NCBI RefSeq assembly: GCF_000725545.1
Contig: NZ_JNZP01000018.1
Coordinates: forward strand, 62,001 to 126,000
DNA: 64,000 nucleotides
Origin: Streptomyces exfoliatus
GTDB lineage: Bacteria > Actinomycetota > Actinomycetes > Streptomycetales > Streptomycetaceae
Reading direction: 5' to 3'
In this document: positions 49,486-57,598 of the stretch, in pieces
Layout of the letters: every line of letters starts with the position of its first letter
Position numbering within the stretch: position 1 is the stretch's first letter
Program-made: the position numbers and the translations under genes
Notes under the pieces: generated by a model
Seen by the model: only the letters and a program-made list of their open reading frames with translations
What the model was told of the DNA's origin: nothing
Databases searched by the model: none

Positions 49486-50995
49486 ACGCCTCTTCGACCT
49501 CGGCCTCTGGCTGCTGCTCTCCGTGCCCGTGCTGCTGAGGTCGGACCCGAACGACGGCGGCAGCCGGCTCCAGGTCGCCCTCGGCGTGGTCGTCCTCGGC
49601 GGATGTGTCGCGGTGAGCAGGCGATGGCCGCTCCTCGCGCTCGCGGCCACGGTCGCGGCGAGCCTGCCGGCCTCCCTGGAGCTGTTCACACCCTCGTACA
49701 GCCTGGCGCTGGTCGCGTTCGGCTATCTCGCGGGGCGGCGACAGGAGCACACCCGGGCGGCCCTCTGGCTGTTCGGCGCGGTCGCCGTGGCGGGACTCGC
49801 CCTCACCTGGCTCACCCGGACCTCCCTCGGGCAGTGGTTCACGCTGCTGCTCGCGCTCGCCCTCGCCGTCGTCGCGCCCTGGCTGATCGGCCGTTACGTA
49901 CGCCAGTACGACCGGCTCGTGCGCAGTGGCTGGGAGCTGGCCGATCGGATGGAACGCGAACAGGCGGCCGTCGCCGACCGGGAGCGGCTGCGGGAACGCT
50001 CCCGGATCGCCGGCGACATGCACGACTCCCTCGGCCACGACCTGGCCCTGATCGCGATCCGCGCGGGCGCCCTGGAGGTCTCCCCGGAGCTGGGGCCCGA
50101 CCAGCAGCGGGCGGCCGGCGAACTGCGCCGGGCGGCCGCGGACGCCACGGCCCGGCTGCGGGACATCATCGGCGTACTGCGCGAGGACGACTCCGCCGCG
50201 CCGACGAGCCCGCCCGGCGAGACGGTCGAGGAGCTGACGGCCCGCGCCCGGGCGTCGGGCCTCGCGGTCACCCTCGCCCCGACCCCCGTGCCCACGCTGC
50301 CCGGGATGGCGGGGCTCGCGCTGCACCGGGTCGTGCAGGAGGGGCTCACGAACGCGGCCAGGCACGCGCCCGGCGCGGCCGTGTCGGTGACCGTCGACCA
50401 GGACCCGACGAGCGCCCGGGTCCGGGTGGTCAGCGGCCCCGGCACCGGCGGCACCGACAGCGGGGGCGCCGACAGCGGGGGCGGCACCGGCCTCGTCGGG
50501 CTCGACGAACGGGTACGGCTCGCGGGCGGCACCCTGGACCACCGGGCCACCGACGACGGCGGCTTCGCCCTGACCGCCGTCCTGCCCCGGAACCCTCCCG
50601 CGCCCCTGCCCGCCGCGCCCACCTCGGCCAGGGAACTGGACCGGGCGCGGCGCGAGGTGCGCAGGGGCCTGGCGCGGGCGATCTGGATCCCGCTCGCGCT
50701 GCTCGCCGCGCTCGGCCTGCTGATGGCCGGGGTCGCGCTGTGGACGCAGGCCCGGTCGTATCTGGAACCGGCGGACTACGACCGGATCCGGGTCGGGCAG
50801 TCGCTCGCGGAGATCGACGAGGAGGCCGAGGACTGGCCCGACCGCCCGCTGGACGGCCCGCCGCGGGGCGCCCCGGCCGAGCCGCCCGGCATGGACGCAT
50901 GCCGGTACTACCGGGCCACGATGCTCGCGGCGGTCCCGGTGTACCGGCTCTGCTTCGCCGACGGGCACCTCGCCGACAAGGCCGAGGTGCCCTGA
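49478..50995 (+). CDS. NarL-type histidine kinase with extra C-terminal membrane-anchored domain
   Basis: A 505-aa sensor kinase. The N-terminus has four or five hydrophobic helices (about residues 8-138). The HisKA_3 domain follows with phospho-acceptor His182 in RIAGDMHDSLGHDL, then HATPase_c with N-box LTNAARHAPG and G-box GGGTGLVGLDERV (334-346). Unlike typical kinases it continues: a further membrane helix (401-422) and an 80-residue tail with IRVGQSLAEIDEEAEDWP, a Cys pair (Cys475, Cys492) and a CRYYRA...YRLCFADG pattern, resembling a BamE/BLIP-like repeat. The tail would lie outside the cell. Confidence 0.9.
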   Translation: MRERLFDLGLWLLLSVPVLLRSDPNDGGSRLQVALGVVVLGGCVAVSRRWPLLALAATVAASLPASLELFTPSYSLALVAFGYLAGRRQEHTRAALWLFGAVAVAGLALTWLTRTSLGQWFTLLLALALAVVAPWLIGRYVRQYDRLVRSGWELADRMEREQAAVADRERLRERSRIAGDMHDSLGHDLALIAIRAGALEVSPELGPDQQRAAGELRRAAADATARLRDIIGVLREDDSAAPTSPPGETVEELTARARASGLAVTLAPTPVPTLPGMAGLALHRVVQEGLTNAARHAPGAAVSVTVDQDPTSARVRVVSGPGTGGTDSGGADSGGGTGLVGLDERVRLAGGTLDHRATDDGGFALTAVLPRNPPAPLPAAPTSARELDRARREVRRGLARAIWIPLALLAALGLLMAGVALWTQARSYLEPADYDRIRVGQSLAEIDEEAEDWPDRPLDGPPRGAPAEPPGMDACRYYRATMLAAVPVYRLCFADGHLADKAEVP

Positions 50996-51010
50996 CGGGC
51001 ACGCGCGCCG

Positions 51011-53563
51011 CTACCTGAGGAGCACTCCCGCCCCCTCCCCCGTCGTCTCCCCCGGCACGGCCACCAGGCCGAGTTCGGACGGGTGGGCGAGGAGCGGGTG
51101 GGTGGGGCGGACGCGGACCGTGCAGCCGAAGGAGCCGGTGCGGTCGAGTTCCAGGGTGCCGGCGTAGGTCAGCCTGCCCTCCAGATCCGGGCCGCCCGCC
51201 GGCTTCAGCGGGACGGCGCGGGTGTCGGTGAGGGTGTCGTCGGCGTCGACCCGGCCGGTGACGGCCTGCACCTCGACGTCGTCGGGGCCGAGCGCGCCGA
51301 GCGCCACCCGGACCCGGACGACCGGGGTGGCGCCCAGCTCGGCGTCCGCGAGGTCGTCGGCGAGCCCGTCGCCGACCTCGACGTGGTCGACGGTCACCTT
51401 GGGCCACGCCTCCCGGACCCGGGCCTTCCAGGCGGCGAGGTCCCGGGCGCGGGCCGGGGTGAGGGCCCGGCGGGCGGTGGCGGCGGGCACGTAGAGCCGC
51501 TCGACGTACTCGCGGACCATCCGGTCGGCGAGCACCTTCGGGCCGAGGTCGGCGAGAGTGCGCCGGACCATCGCCGTCCAGCCGGCGGGCACCCCGTCGG
51601 GGCCCCGGTCGTAGAAGCGGGGGGCGACCCGGCGTTCGATCAGCTCGTAGAGGGCGGCGGCCTCCAGGTCGTCGCGGCGGTCCTCGTCGGCGGCGGCCGC
51701 GCCGTCGGCGGTGGGGATGGCCCAGCCGAAGTCGGGCTCGAACCACTCGTCCCACCAGCCGTCGAGCACCGACAGGTTGAGGCAGCCGTTGAGGGCGGCC
51801 TTCATGCCGCTGGTGCCGCAGGCCTCCAGGGGGCGCAGCGGGTTGTTGAGCCAGACGTCGCAGCCGGGGTAGAGGTCGCGGGCCATCGCCATGCCGTAGT
51901 CGGGCAGGAAGACGATCCGGTGCCGGACCCGGGGGTCGTCGGCGAACCGGACGAGTTCCTGCACGAGCCGCTTCCCGCCGTCGTCGGCGGGGTGGGCCTT
52001 CCCTGCGACGACGAGCTGCACCGGCCGCTCGGGGTGGAGAAGGAGGGCCCGCAGCCGGTCCTTGTCGCGGAGCATCAGGGTGAGCCGCTTGTACGAGGGG
52101 ACGCGGCGGGCGAAGCCGATGGTGAGGACGTCGGGGTCGAGGACGGAGTCGGTCCAGCCGAGTTCCGCGGCGGCGGCCCCGCGCTGCCGCCAGGAGGCGC
52201 GAAGGCGTTCCCGTACGTCGGTCACGAGCCGTTCGCGCAGCGTGCGGCGCAGCTCCCACAGCTCACCGTCGCTCGCGTCGGGGCCGAGCCGGCCGACCTC
52301 GGGGGCGACCCAGGTGGGGGCGTGGACGCCGTTGGTGATCGAGGTGATCGGCACCTCCTCGGCGTCGAAGCCCGGCCAGAGGCCGGCGAACATGGCGCGG
52401 CTGACCGCCCCGTGGAGGGTGGAGACGCCGTTGGCGCGCTGGGCGAGGCGCAGGCCCATGGCGGCCATGTTGAAGACGCCGGGCTCGCCGCCGAGCGGGA
52501 TCTCGTCGCCGAGGGCGAGGATCCGTCCGGTGTCGACGCCGGGGAGCGCGCCGTCCTCGCCGAGGTGGCGGGCGACCAGGCCCCGGTCGAAGCGGTCGAT
52601 GCCGGCCGGGACGGGGGTGTGGGTGGTGAAGACCGTCCCGGCCCTGACGGTCTCCAGGGCGCTGTCGAAGTCGAGCCCCTCGCCCTGGAGTTCGCGGATC
52701 CGTTCGAGGCCGAGGAAGCCGGCGTGGCCCTCGTTGGTGTGGAAGACCTCGGGGTCCGGGGTGCCGGTGAGCCGGGTGTACGTGCGGACGGCGCGGACTC
52801 CGCCGATGCCGAGCAGCATCTCCTGGAGCAGCCGGTGCTCGCTGCCGCCGCCGTACAGCCGGTCGGTGACGCCGCGTTCGCCGGGGGCGTTCTCCTCGAC
52901 GTCGGAGTCGAGCATGAGGAGCGGGACGCGGCCGACCTGGGCGATCCACAGGTGGGCGTGCAGGCTGCGTCCGCCGGGCAGGTCGAGGGTGATCCGAGCG
53001 GGGGTGCCGTCGGCCTCGCGGAGCAGGGTGACGGGCAGTTCGCCGGGGTCGAGGACGGGGTACTGCTCCTGCTGCCAGCCGTCCCGGGCGAGGGACTGGC
53101 GGAAGTAGCCGTGCCGGTAGAGCAGTCCGACGCCGATCAGGGGGACGCCGAGGTCGCTCGCGGACTTGAGGTGGTCGCCGGCGAGGATGCCGAGGCCGCC
53201 GGAGTACTGGGGCAGGGCGGCGGTGACGCCGAACTCGGGCGAGAAGTAGGCGAGGGCGGCGGGCGCGCCGGACTGTTCCTGGTACCAGCGGGGGGCGTGG
53301 AGATAGGCGTCGAGGTCGTCGGCGGCGGCGCGCAGCCGGGCCAGGAAGTCCTGGTCGGCGGCGAGCGCGGTGAGCCGGGAGGCGTCGAGGGTGCCGAGGA
53401 TCCGGACGGGGTCGGCGCCCGGCGGGCTCTGCGGGGAGAGCGCGGCGAAGAGGGCGCGGGTGGGTTCGTGCCAGGACCAGCGCAGGTTGTGCGCGAGGTC
53501 GGCGAGGGGTCGAAGGGTGTCGGGGAGGACGGGACGCACGGTGAATCGACGGATTGCCTTCAC
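51011..53563 (-). CDS. glgP: Alpha-glucan phosphorylase GlgP
   Basis: Phosphorolytically removes glucose from alpha-1,4-glucan ends, giving glucose-1-phosphate. The 850-aa protein is of the actinobacterial maltodextrin-phosphorylase type. It has the N-terminal LAHNLRWSWHEPTRALFAAL, the active-site HTPVPAGIDRF and the PLP-lysine motif EACGTSGMKAALNG. The GTG at 53563 (VKAIRRFTVRPVLP) has GAAGGTGG upstream and matches the usual N-terminus; 53572 is the alternative. In S. coelicolor glgP is next to and divergent from glgE; here 7.9 kb of accessory DNA separates them. Confidence 0.93.
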   Translation of the reverse strand: MKAIRRFTVRPVLPDTLRPLADLAHNLRWSWHEPTRALFAALSPQSPPGADPVRILGTLDASRLTALAADQDFLARLRAAADDLDAYLHAPRWYQEQSGAPAALAYFSPEFGVTAALPQYSGGLGILAGDHLKSASDLGVPLIGVGLLYRHGYFRQSLARDGWQQEQYPVLDPGELPVTLLREADGTPARITLDLPGGRSLHAHLWIAQVGRVPLLMLDSDVEENAPGERGVTDRLYGGGSEHRLLQEMLLGIGGVRAVRTYTRLTGTPDPEVFHTNEGHAGFLGLERIRELQGEGLDFDSALETVRAGTVFTTHTPVPAGIDRFDRGLVARHLGEDGALPGVDTGRILALGDEIPLGGEPGVFNMAAMGLRLAQRANGVSTLHGAVSRAMFAGLWPGFDAEEVPITSITNGVHAPTWVAPEVGRLGPDASDGELWELRRTLRERLVTDVRERLRASWRQRGAAAAELGWTDSVLDPDVLTIGFARRVPSYKRLTLMLRDKDRLRALLLHPERPVQLVVAGKAHPADDGGKRLVQELVRFADDPRVRHRIVFLPDYGMAMARDLYPGCDVWLNNPLRPLEACGTSGMKAALNGCLNLSVLDGWWDEWFEPDFGWAIPTADGAAAADEDRRDDLEAAALYELIERRVAPRFYDRGPDGVPAGWTAMVRRTLADLGPKVLADRMVREYVERLYVPAATARRALTPARARDLAAWKARVREAWPKVTVDHVEVGDGLADDLADAELGATPVVRVRVALGALGPDDVEVQAVTGRVDADDTLTDTRAVPLKPAGGPDLEGRLTYAGTLELDRTGSFGCTVRVRPTHPLLAHPSELGLVAVPGETTGEGAGVLLR

Positions 53564-53588
53564 GCTGTCCACCTTCGCAGGCGAGTAC

Positions 53589-53633
53589 GGAGCGGAGTGG
53601 ACGCACCACGCTGTGCGTCCGTCGTTCCGCTCC
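53589..53633 (-). terminator. Bipartite hairpin between the accessory operon and glgP
   Basis: Nested stems GGAGCGGA / TCCGCTCC and GGACGCAC / GTGCGTCC with short internal bulges, 58 nt beyond the stop codon of the accessory operon's last gene and 26 nt upstream of the glgP start. It can end the minus-strand accessory transcript before glgP. Confidence 0.65.
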
Positions 53634-53690
53634 GACGTTAGGGCACGCGCCGCCGCGGGACCACGGCGCGTGGGGGGCGCGGCGGCGCGG

Positions 53691-55016
53691 TCAGCCGGTG
53701 GCGGGGAGCGGCACCTCGTACGGGGAGCCCTGGTTGACGGTCGTCGGGTCGAAGGCGCCCGTGGCGGCGTACCGGCCGGCGATGGCCGCGAGTTCGTCGG
53801 CCGGGATGACCTCGTGGATGTCGGTGAAGCCGTGCGGGGCGCGCGCGTGCGCGAGGTCGATGACGACCTCGGGGCCGCGTTCCCGGTTGGCGCGCTGGAG
53901 CGCGGTGGTGACGGGCCGGCGTTCGCGCTCGTACGCGGCGAGGCCCTCGGAGGGGTCGTCGGAGTGCCGGGCGAGGGCGTGGGCGAGGGCGCGCGCGTCG
54001 ACGATCGACTGGGTGGCCCCGTTGGAGCCGACGGGGTACATGGCGTGGGCGGCGTCGCCGATGAGAGTGGTGCGGCCGTGGGTCCAGCGGTCGAGCGGGT
54101 CGCGGTCGACCATCGGGTACTCGTGCGCGGAGTCGGCGGCGCGCAGCACGTCGGGGACGCTGACGCCGTCGAACTCCCAGCCCTCGTAGAACGGCAGGAA
54201 CGTCTCCACGGGGACGGTGCGGTCCCAGTCCCCGCGCAGCCGTTCCTCCGGTGGCGCGCCGTCGGGCTCCCCGGGCCTGGCGAGCGCCCAGTTCACCAGG
54301 ACCTCCCGGCTCTGACCGGTGGGCCGGCTCATCGGGTACACCACGGCCTTCTGCCGGTCGTCGCCCGCGATGAGCATGAACGAGCCCACCGCCCGCGCCG
54401 GCATCCGGGACACTCCCCGCCACACCAGCATCCCGTTCCAGGGCGGTCCGCCCTCCGCGGGGTGCAGGGCCGCCCGTACCGCCGAGCGGATGCCGTCGGC
54501 GCCGACGAGGACGTCGGGGACGAGCGAGGCCCGGCCCCGTACGGCGCCCTCCCGGTGTTCGAGCCGCAGCCGGGGCCTGCCGTCCGGCAGCGGCTCCATC
54601 CCGCTCACCCGGACGCCGGTGACGAGCGCCGCCGCCCCGAGCCTGGCCCGTACGGCGCCCGCCAGGACCTGCTGGAGGTGCCCGCGGTGGACGGAGAGCT
54701 GCGGCCAGCGGTAGCCCGCGCCGAGGCCGCGCGGCTCCCGGGATATCAGGCCGCCGGAGCGGTGGTAGTAGCGCAGCTCGCGGGTGCGCACGGCGCCCGC
54801 CTCCAGGGCGTCGAGCAGGCCGAGGGCGGCCAGTTCGCGGACCGCGTTCGGCATCAGGTTGAGCCCGGCGCCGAGCGGGCGGATCGCGGGCGCGGCCTCG
54901 ACGACGGTCACCCGCTCGAAACCGGCGGCGTGCAGGGCGAGGGCGGCGGTGAGGCCCGCGATGCCGCCGCCGGCGATCACGATGTGCGGGCTCTGACCGT
55001 AGGCGTGGGGGGACAT
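53691..55016 (-). CDS. FAD-dependent monooxygenase (PhzS-like aromatic hydroxylase)
   Basis: A 441-aa class A flavoprotein monooxygenase. Visible are the FAD dinucleotide motif IAGGGIAGLTAALAL (GGGIAGL at 16-22), the DG motif VGADGIRSAVRAAL and the GD motif LIGDAAHAMYPVGSNGATQSI. The YPVGSNGA sequence is characteristic of the PhzS group of flavin-dependent oxidoreductases that hydroxylate or decarboxylatively hydroxylate aromatic rings. The ATG at 55016 has AAGGAG 9 nt upstream, and the gene lies 22 nt after the PrnB-like gene. It is the last gene of the accessory operon and a probable tailoring enzyme. Confidence 0.9.
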   Translation of the reverse strand: MSPHAYGQSPHIVIAGGGIAGLTAALALHAAGFERVTVVEAAPAIRPLGAGLNLMPNAVRELAALGLLDALEAGAVRTRELRYYHRSGGLISREPRGLGAGYRWPQLSVHRGHLQQVLAGAVRARLGAAALVTGVRVSGMEPLPDGRPRLRLEHREGAVRGRASLVPDVLVGADGIRSAVRAALHPAEGGPPWNGMLVWRGVSRMPARAVGSFMLIAGDDRQKAVVYPMSRPTGQSREVLVNWALARPGEPDGAPPEERLRGDWDRTVPVETFLPFYEGWEFDGVSVPDVLRAADSAHEYPMVDRDPLDRWTHGRTTLIGDAAHAMYPVGSNGATQSIVDARALAHALARHSDDPSEGLAAYERERRPVTTALQRANRERGPEVVIDLAHARAPHGFTDIHEVIPADELAAIAGRYAATGAFDPTTVNQGSPYEVPLPATG

Positions 55017-55038
55017 CTCGACTGCTCCTTCGGCGCCG

Positions 55039-56145
55039 CTACGCGGCCGACGGCCCGACAGGGGCCCCTGCGGGACGGCGCCGCACGGTCGCGCGGCGCA
55101 CCATGGTCTCGTTCTCCCTGGTCAGGTCCAGGATCGAGCGCAGCAGCGCGACCGGGGCCCCGCCGCTGCCCTCCTCGTACAGGCGCACGTCCTCGCCGTA
55201 CGCCTTGCGGGCGATGCCGAGGTGCCGGGCACGGAAGCTCTTCAGGACGCGCAGCACCCGGCCCAGTGCCTCCGCGGAGGCGGTGAGCGAGGGCGGCAGC
55301 CGGTCCGCGCCCTCCCAGCTCACCGCGGCCGACAGCTTGCTCACCGCGGACACACCGCCCCGGTGCCGGGCGTGGAACGCGCGCCAGGCCGGCAGCGCGT
55401 ACGGCACCGCCTCGGCGAGGAAGGCGTCGTAGGCGGGGTCCGGGCGGTCGCACTGCCACAGCGTCAGATCGACCAGCCAGAGCGGCACCTGTGCGGCGGC
55501 CGGGCCCAGGTAGTCGCGGCCCGCGATCTCGATGTCCTCGTAGTACGGGCGCAGGGTCAGGGCGAAGTACTCGGGCGACACCCGGGCCACGGTCAGGTCG
55601 ATCGAGTCGACCATCGCCCGGACATGGCGGGCCACCCGGTCGAGGGCCGCCGCGAATCCCGGGTCGTACGGTTCGAGGCGGGCGATCCGGCCGCAGTCGT
55701 CGAGCGCGGCGACGAGGCCGGGGAGCACCATCCGTACGGATTCCTGGAGGAGGGCCTCCGTGGGGTGGCCGGTGTAGGAGCGGCGGCGGGGGCCCACGGG
55801 GTTCCAGGTCGTGTAGTGGTGGACGGTGTCCCGGGGCACCATGTCGGTGCGCCTGGCGAGGAGTTCGAGGACGGGGAGCGCCTCGGGGACGGCGGTGAGC
55901 GGCTGCACGCCGTGCCGTTTCAGCGAGCCCAGCAGGATGCCGAGGTCCCGCATGGCCGCGAGGGCGCCGTCGACGCTCCACTCGGCGGCCCGGTCCAGGT
56001 CCGGCAGCAGGGCGCGCAGCGCGACGGTCAGCGCGGGCACGTCGGCCGCCGCGTTCATCGCGGGCACGGCGGCGAGCAGGGCGTCGGCGCCGAGGGGGTC
56101 GGCGGCGCGTATGTCCTCGGTCGTGTGAAGCAGATCGCCGAGCAC
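55039..56145 (-). CDS. PrnB-family haem enzyme (monodechloroaminopyrrolnitrin synthase-like)
   Basis: A 368-aa homologue of PrnB, the haem protein of the indoleamine-2,3-dioxygenase superfamily that rearranges (7-chloro)tryptophan to an aminophenylpyrrole. Matching blocks are DLGILLGSLKRHG, TTWNPV then RSYTGHPTEALLQESVR, and RPYYEDIEIAGRDYLGP. His308 in FRARHLGIARKAY, Tyr316 and Ser327 (YEEGSGG) align at a constant 5-residue offset with PrnB His313 (haem ligand), Tyr321 and Ser332. Catalysis is thus plausible. The GTG at 56145 has GAGGAGAGGAG upstream. No pyrrolnitrin halogenase is present, so substrate and product differ. Confidence 0.88.
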   Translation of the reverse strand: MLGDLLHTTEDIRAADPLGADALLAAVPAMNAAADVPALTVALRALLPDLDRAAEWSVDGALAAMRDLGILLGSLKRHGVQPLTAVPEALPVLELLARRTDMVPRDTVHHYTTWNPVGPRRRSYTGHPTEALLQESVRMVLPGLVAALDDCGRIARLEPYDPGFAAALDRVARHVRAMVDSIDLTVARVSPEYFALTLRPYYEDIEIAGRDYLGPAAAQVPLWLVDLTLWQCDRPDPAYDAFLAEAVPYALPAWRAFHARHRGGVSAVSKLSAAVSWEGADRLPPSLTASAEALGRVLRVLKSFRARHLGIARKAYGEDVRLYEEGSGGAPVALLRSILDLTRENETMVRRATVRRRPAGAPVGPSAA

Positions 56146-56185
56146 GGCGACGCTCCTCTCCTCTTGGAGGCTCGTTCGCCTGTGG

Positions 56186-57598
56186 TCAGGGGACGGGGGT
56201 CGGGGCTGGTTTCGGCAGGTGGAGGCGGACGGACAGCAGGGCGGCCAGGGCGGCGGACGCGGCGCCCGTGAGGAGGGCGGCGCGGTGGCCCGCCGTCTCG
56301 GCGGTCGCGCGGGCCGCGTCCACGGCTTCGGTACGGCCGGCGGCGACGGCGACCAGGACGGCGAGGCCGAGGACGGAGCCGAACTGCTGGCTGGTGTTGA
56401 CGAGTCCGGAGGCGAGTCCGGTCTCCTCGGCCGCGGCCTCCGCAGTGGCCGCCACGTTCGTGGTGACCATGACGAGGGGCAGCGCGGCGCCGATCAGGAG
56501 GCTGGGGGCGAGCACGGTGCTCGCGAACGTGCCGTCCGGGGTGAGCGCGAGGGCGAGCCACAGGGTGCCGGCGCACAGCAGGACGAAGCCGAGGGTCGTG
56601 GCCCGGTGCAGCCCGATCCGGAAGATGATCCGGCCGGTCTGCGGGGCGACCGCGACGACGACGAGCGACAGCGGCAGCAGGCCGAGGCCGCCGCCGAGGG
56701 GCCCGTACCCGAGGACGCTCTGCAGATGGAGGCTGACCAGGAAGAACATCGGGAACAGCGTCGTCTGGGCGAGCGCGGCCAGGGCGTTGGCGGTCCGGAG
56801 CGCGGGGCGGGCGAGGACCGCGGGCGGGACGAGCGGCGCGGCGGCCCGGGTCTCGACGGCGGCGAAGGCGAGCAGCAGGGCGACGCCCGCTCCTCCGGTG
56901 GTGAGGGTGCGGGCGGACAGCCAGCCGGTCTCCGCCGCGCCGACGAGCGCGTAGGCGAGGAGGCCGAGTCCCGCGGTCGCGGTGGTCGCCCCCGCGAGGT
57001 CGAGGCCTCCGGGGCGGAGCCGGCCGGGGCGGCCGTCGAGGACCCGGAGGGCGAGGAGGGCGAGCACGGCCGCGAGCAGCACGTTCAGCCAGAACGTGGA
57101 GCGCCAGCCGAGGAGGTCGGTGAGGACGCCGCCGAGGACCGTGCCGAGGACGCCGCCGAGGCCGCCCATGGCGGCGAACGCGCCGAGCGCCCGGTGGCGG
57201 GCGGGGCCGTCGGGGAACAGCAGGAGCAGCAGGGCGAAGGCGGCGGACGCGGCGAGGGCGGCGCCGGCGCCCTGGGCGGCGCGGGCGGCGACGAGGGCGT
57301 CGGCGCCGGGGGCGAGACCACCGGCGGCGGAGGCAACGGCGAGGACGCCGAGGCCGCCGAGGAAGACCCGCCGGTGGCCGAGGAGGTCGGCGGCGCGGCC
57401 GCCGAGGAGGAGCAGTCCGCCGAAGGCGATGAGGTAGGCGTTGGCGACCCAGGAGAGGTCGGCGGAGCCGGAGCCGAGGTCCTCGCCGACGGAGGGCAGG
57501 GCGACGTTGACGATCGCGGTGTCCGTGATCAGGAGCAGTTGGGTGGCGGCGAGCAGGAGGAGCGCCCCGCGCCGGGGCGCCACGTGGGGTGTCGTCAC
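56186..57598 (-). CDS. MFS transporter of the accessory cluster (DHA2-like)
   Basis: A 470-aa exporter with about 14 hydrophobic helices: LLITDTAIVNVALPSV near the N-terminus, motif A GGRAADLLGHRRVFLGG and motif C-like GGLGGVLGTVLGGVLTDLLGWRSTFWLN. It probably exports the cluster product and confers self-resistance. The GTG at 57598 overlaps the HpaB-type gene's stop by 4 nt (GTGA), and the PrnB-like gene starts 40 nt downstream. Extra upstream open sequence belongs to the preceding gene. Confidence 0.9.
   Translation of the reverse strand: MTTPHVAPRRGALLLLAATQLLLITDTAIVNVALPSVGEDLGSGSADLSWVANAYLIAFGGLLLLGGRAADLLGHRRVFLGGLGVLAVASAAGGLAPGADALVAARAAQGAGAALAASAAFALLLLLFPDGPARHRALGAFAAMGGLGGVLGTVLGGVLTDLLGWRSTFWLNVLLAAVLALLALRVLDGRPGRLRPGGLDLAGATTATAGLGLLAYALVGAAETGWLSARTLTTGGAGVALLLAFAAVETRAAAPLVPPAVLARPALRTANALAALAQTTLFPMFFLVSLHLQSVLGYGPLGGGLGLLPLSLVVVAVAPQTGRIIFRIGLHRATTLGFVLLCAGTLWLALALTPDGTFASTVLAPSLLIGAALPLVMVTTNVAATAEAAAEETGLASGLVNTSQQFGSVLGLAVLVAVAAGRTEAVDAARATAETAGHRAALLTGAASAALAALLSVRLHLPKPAPTPVP

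Noticed and set aside
45646..49689. Another long minus-strand open frame (about 1,350 codons) opposite the regulator, M4 protease and response regulator.
   Set aside because: It covers conserved plus-strand genes in antisense and spans a terminator palindrome; no recognisable motif or ribosome-binding site.
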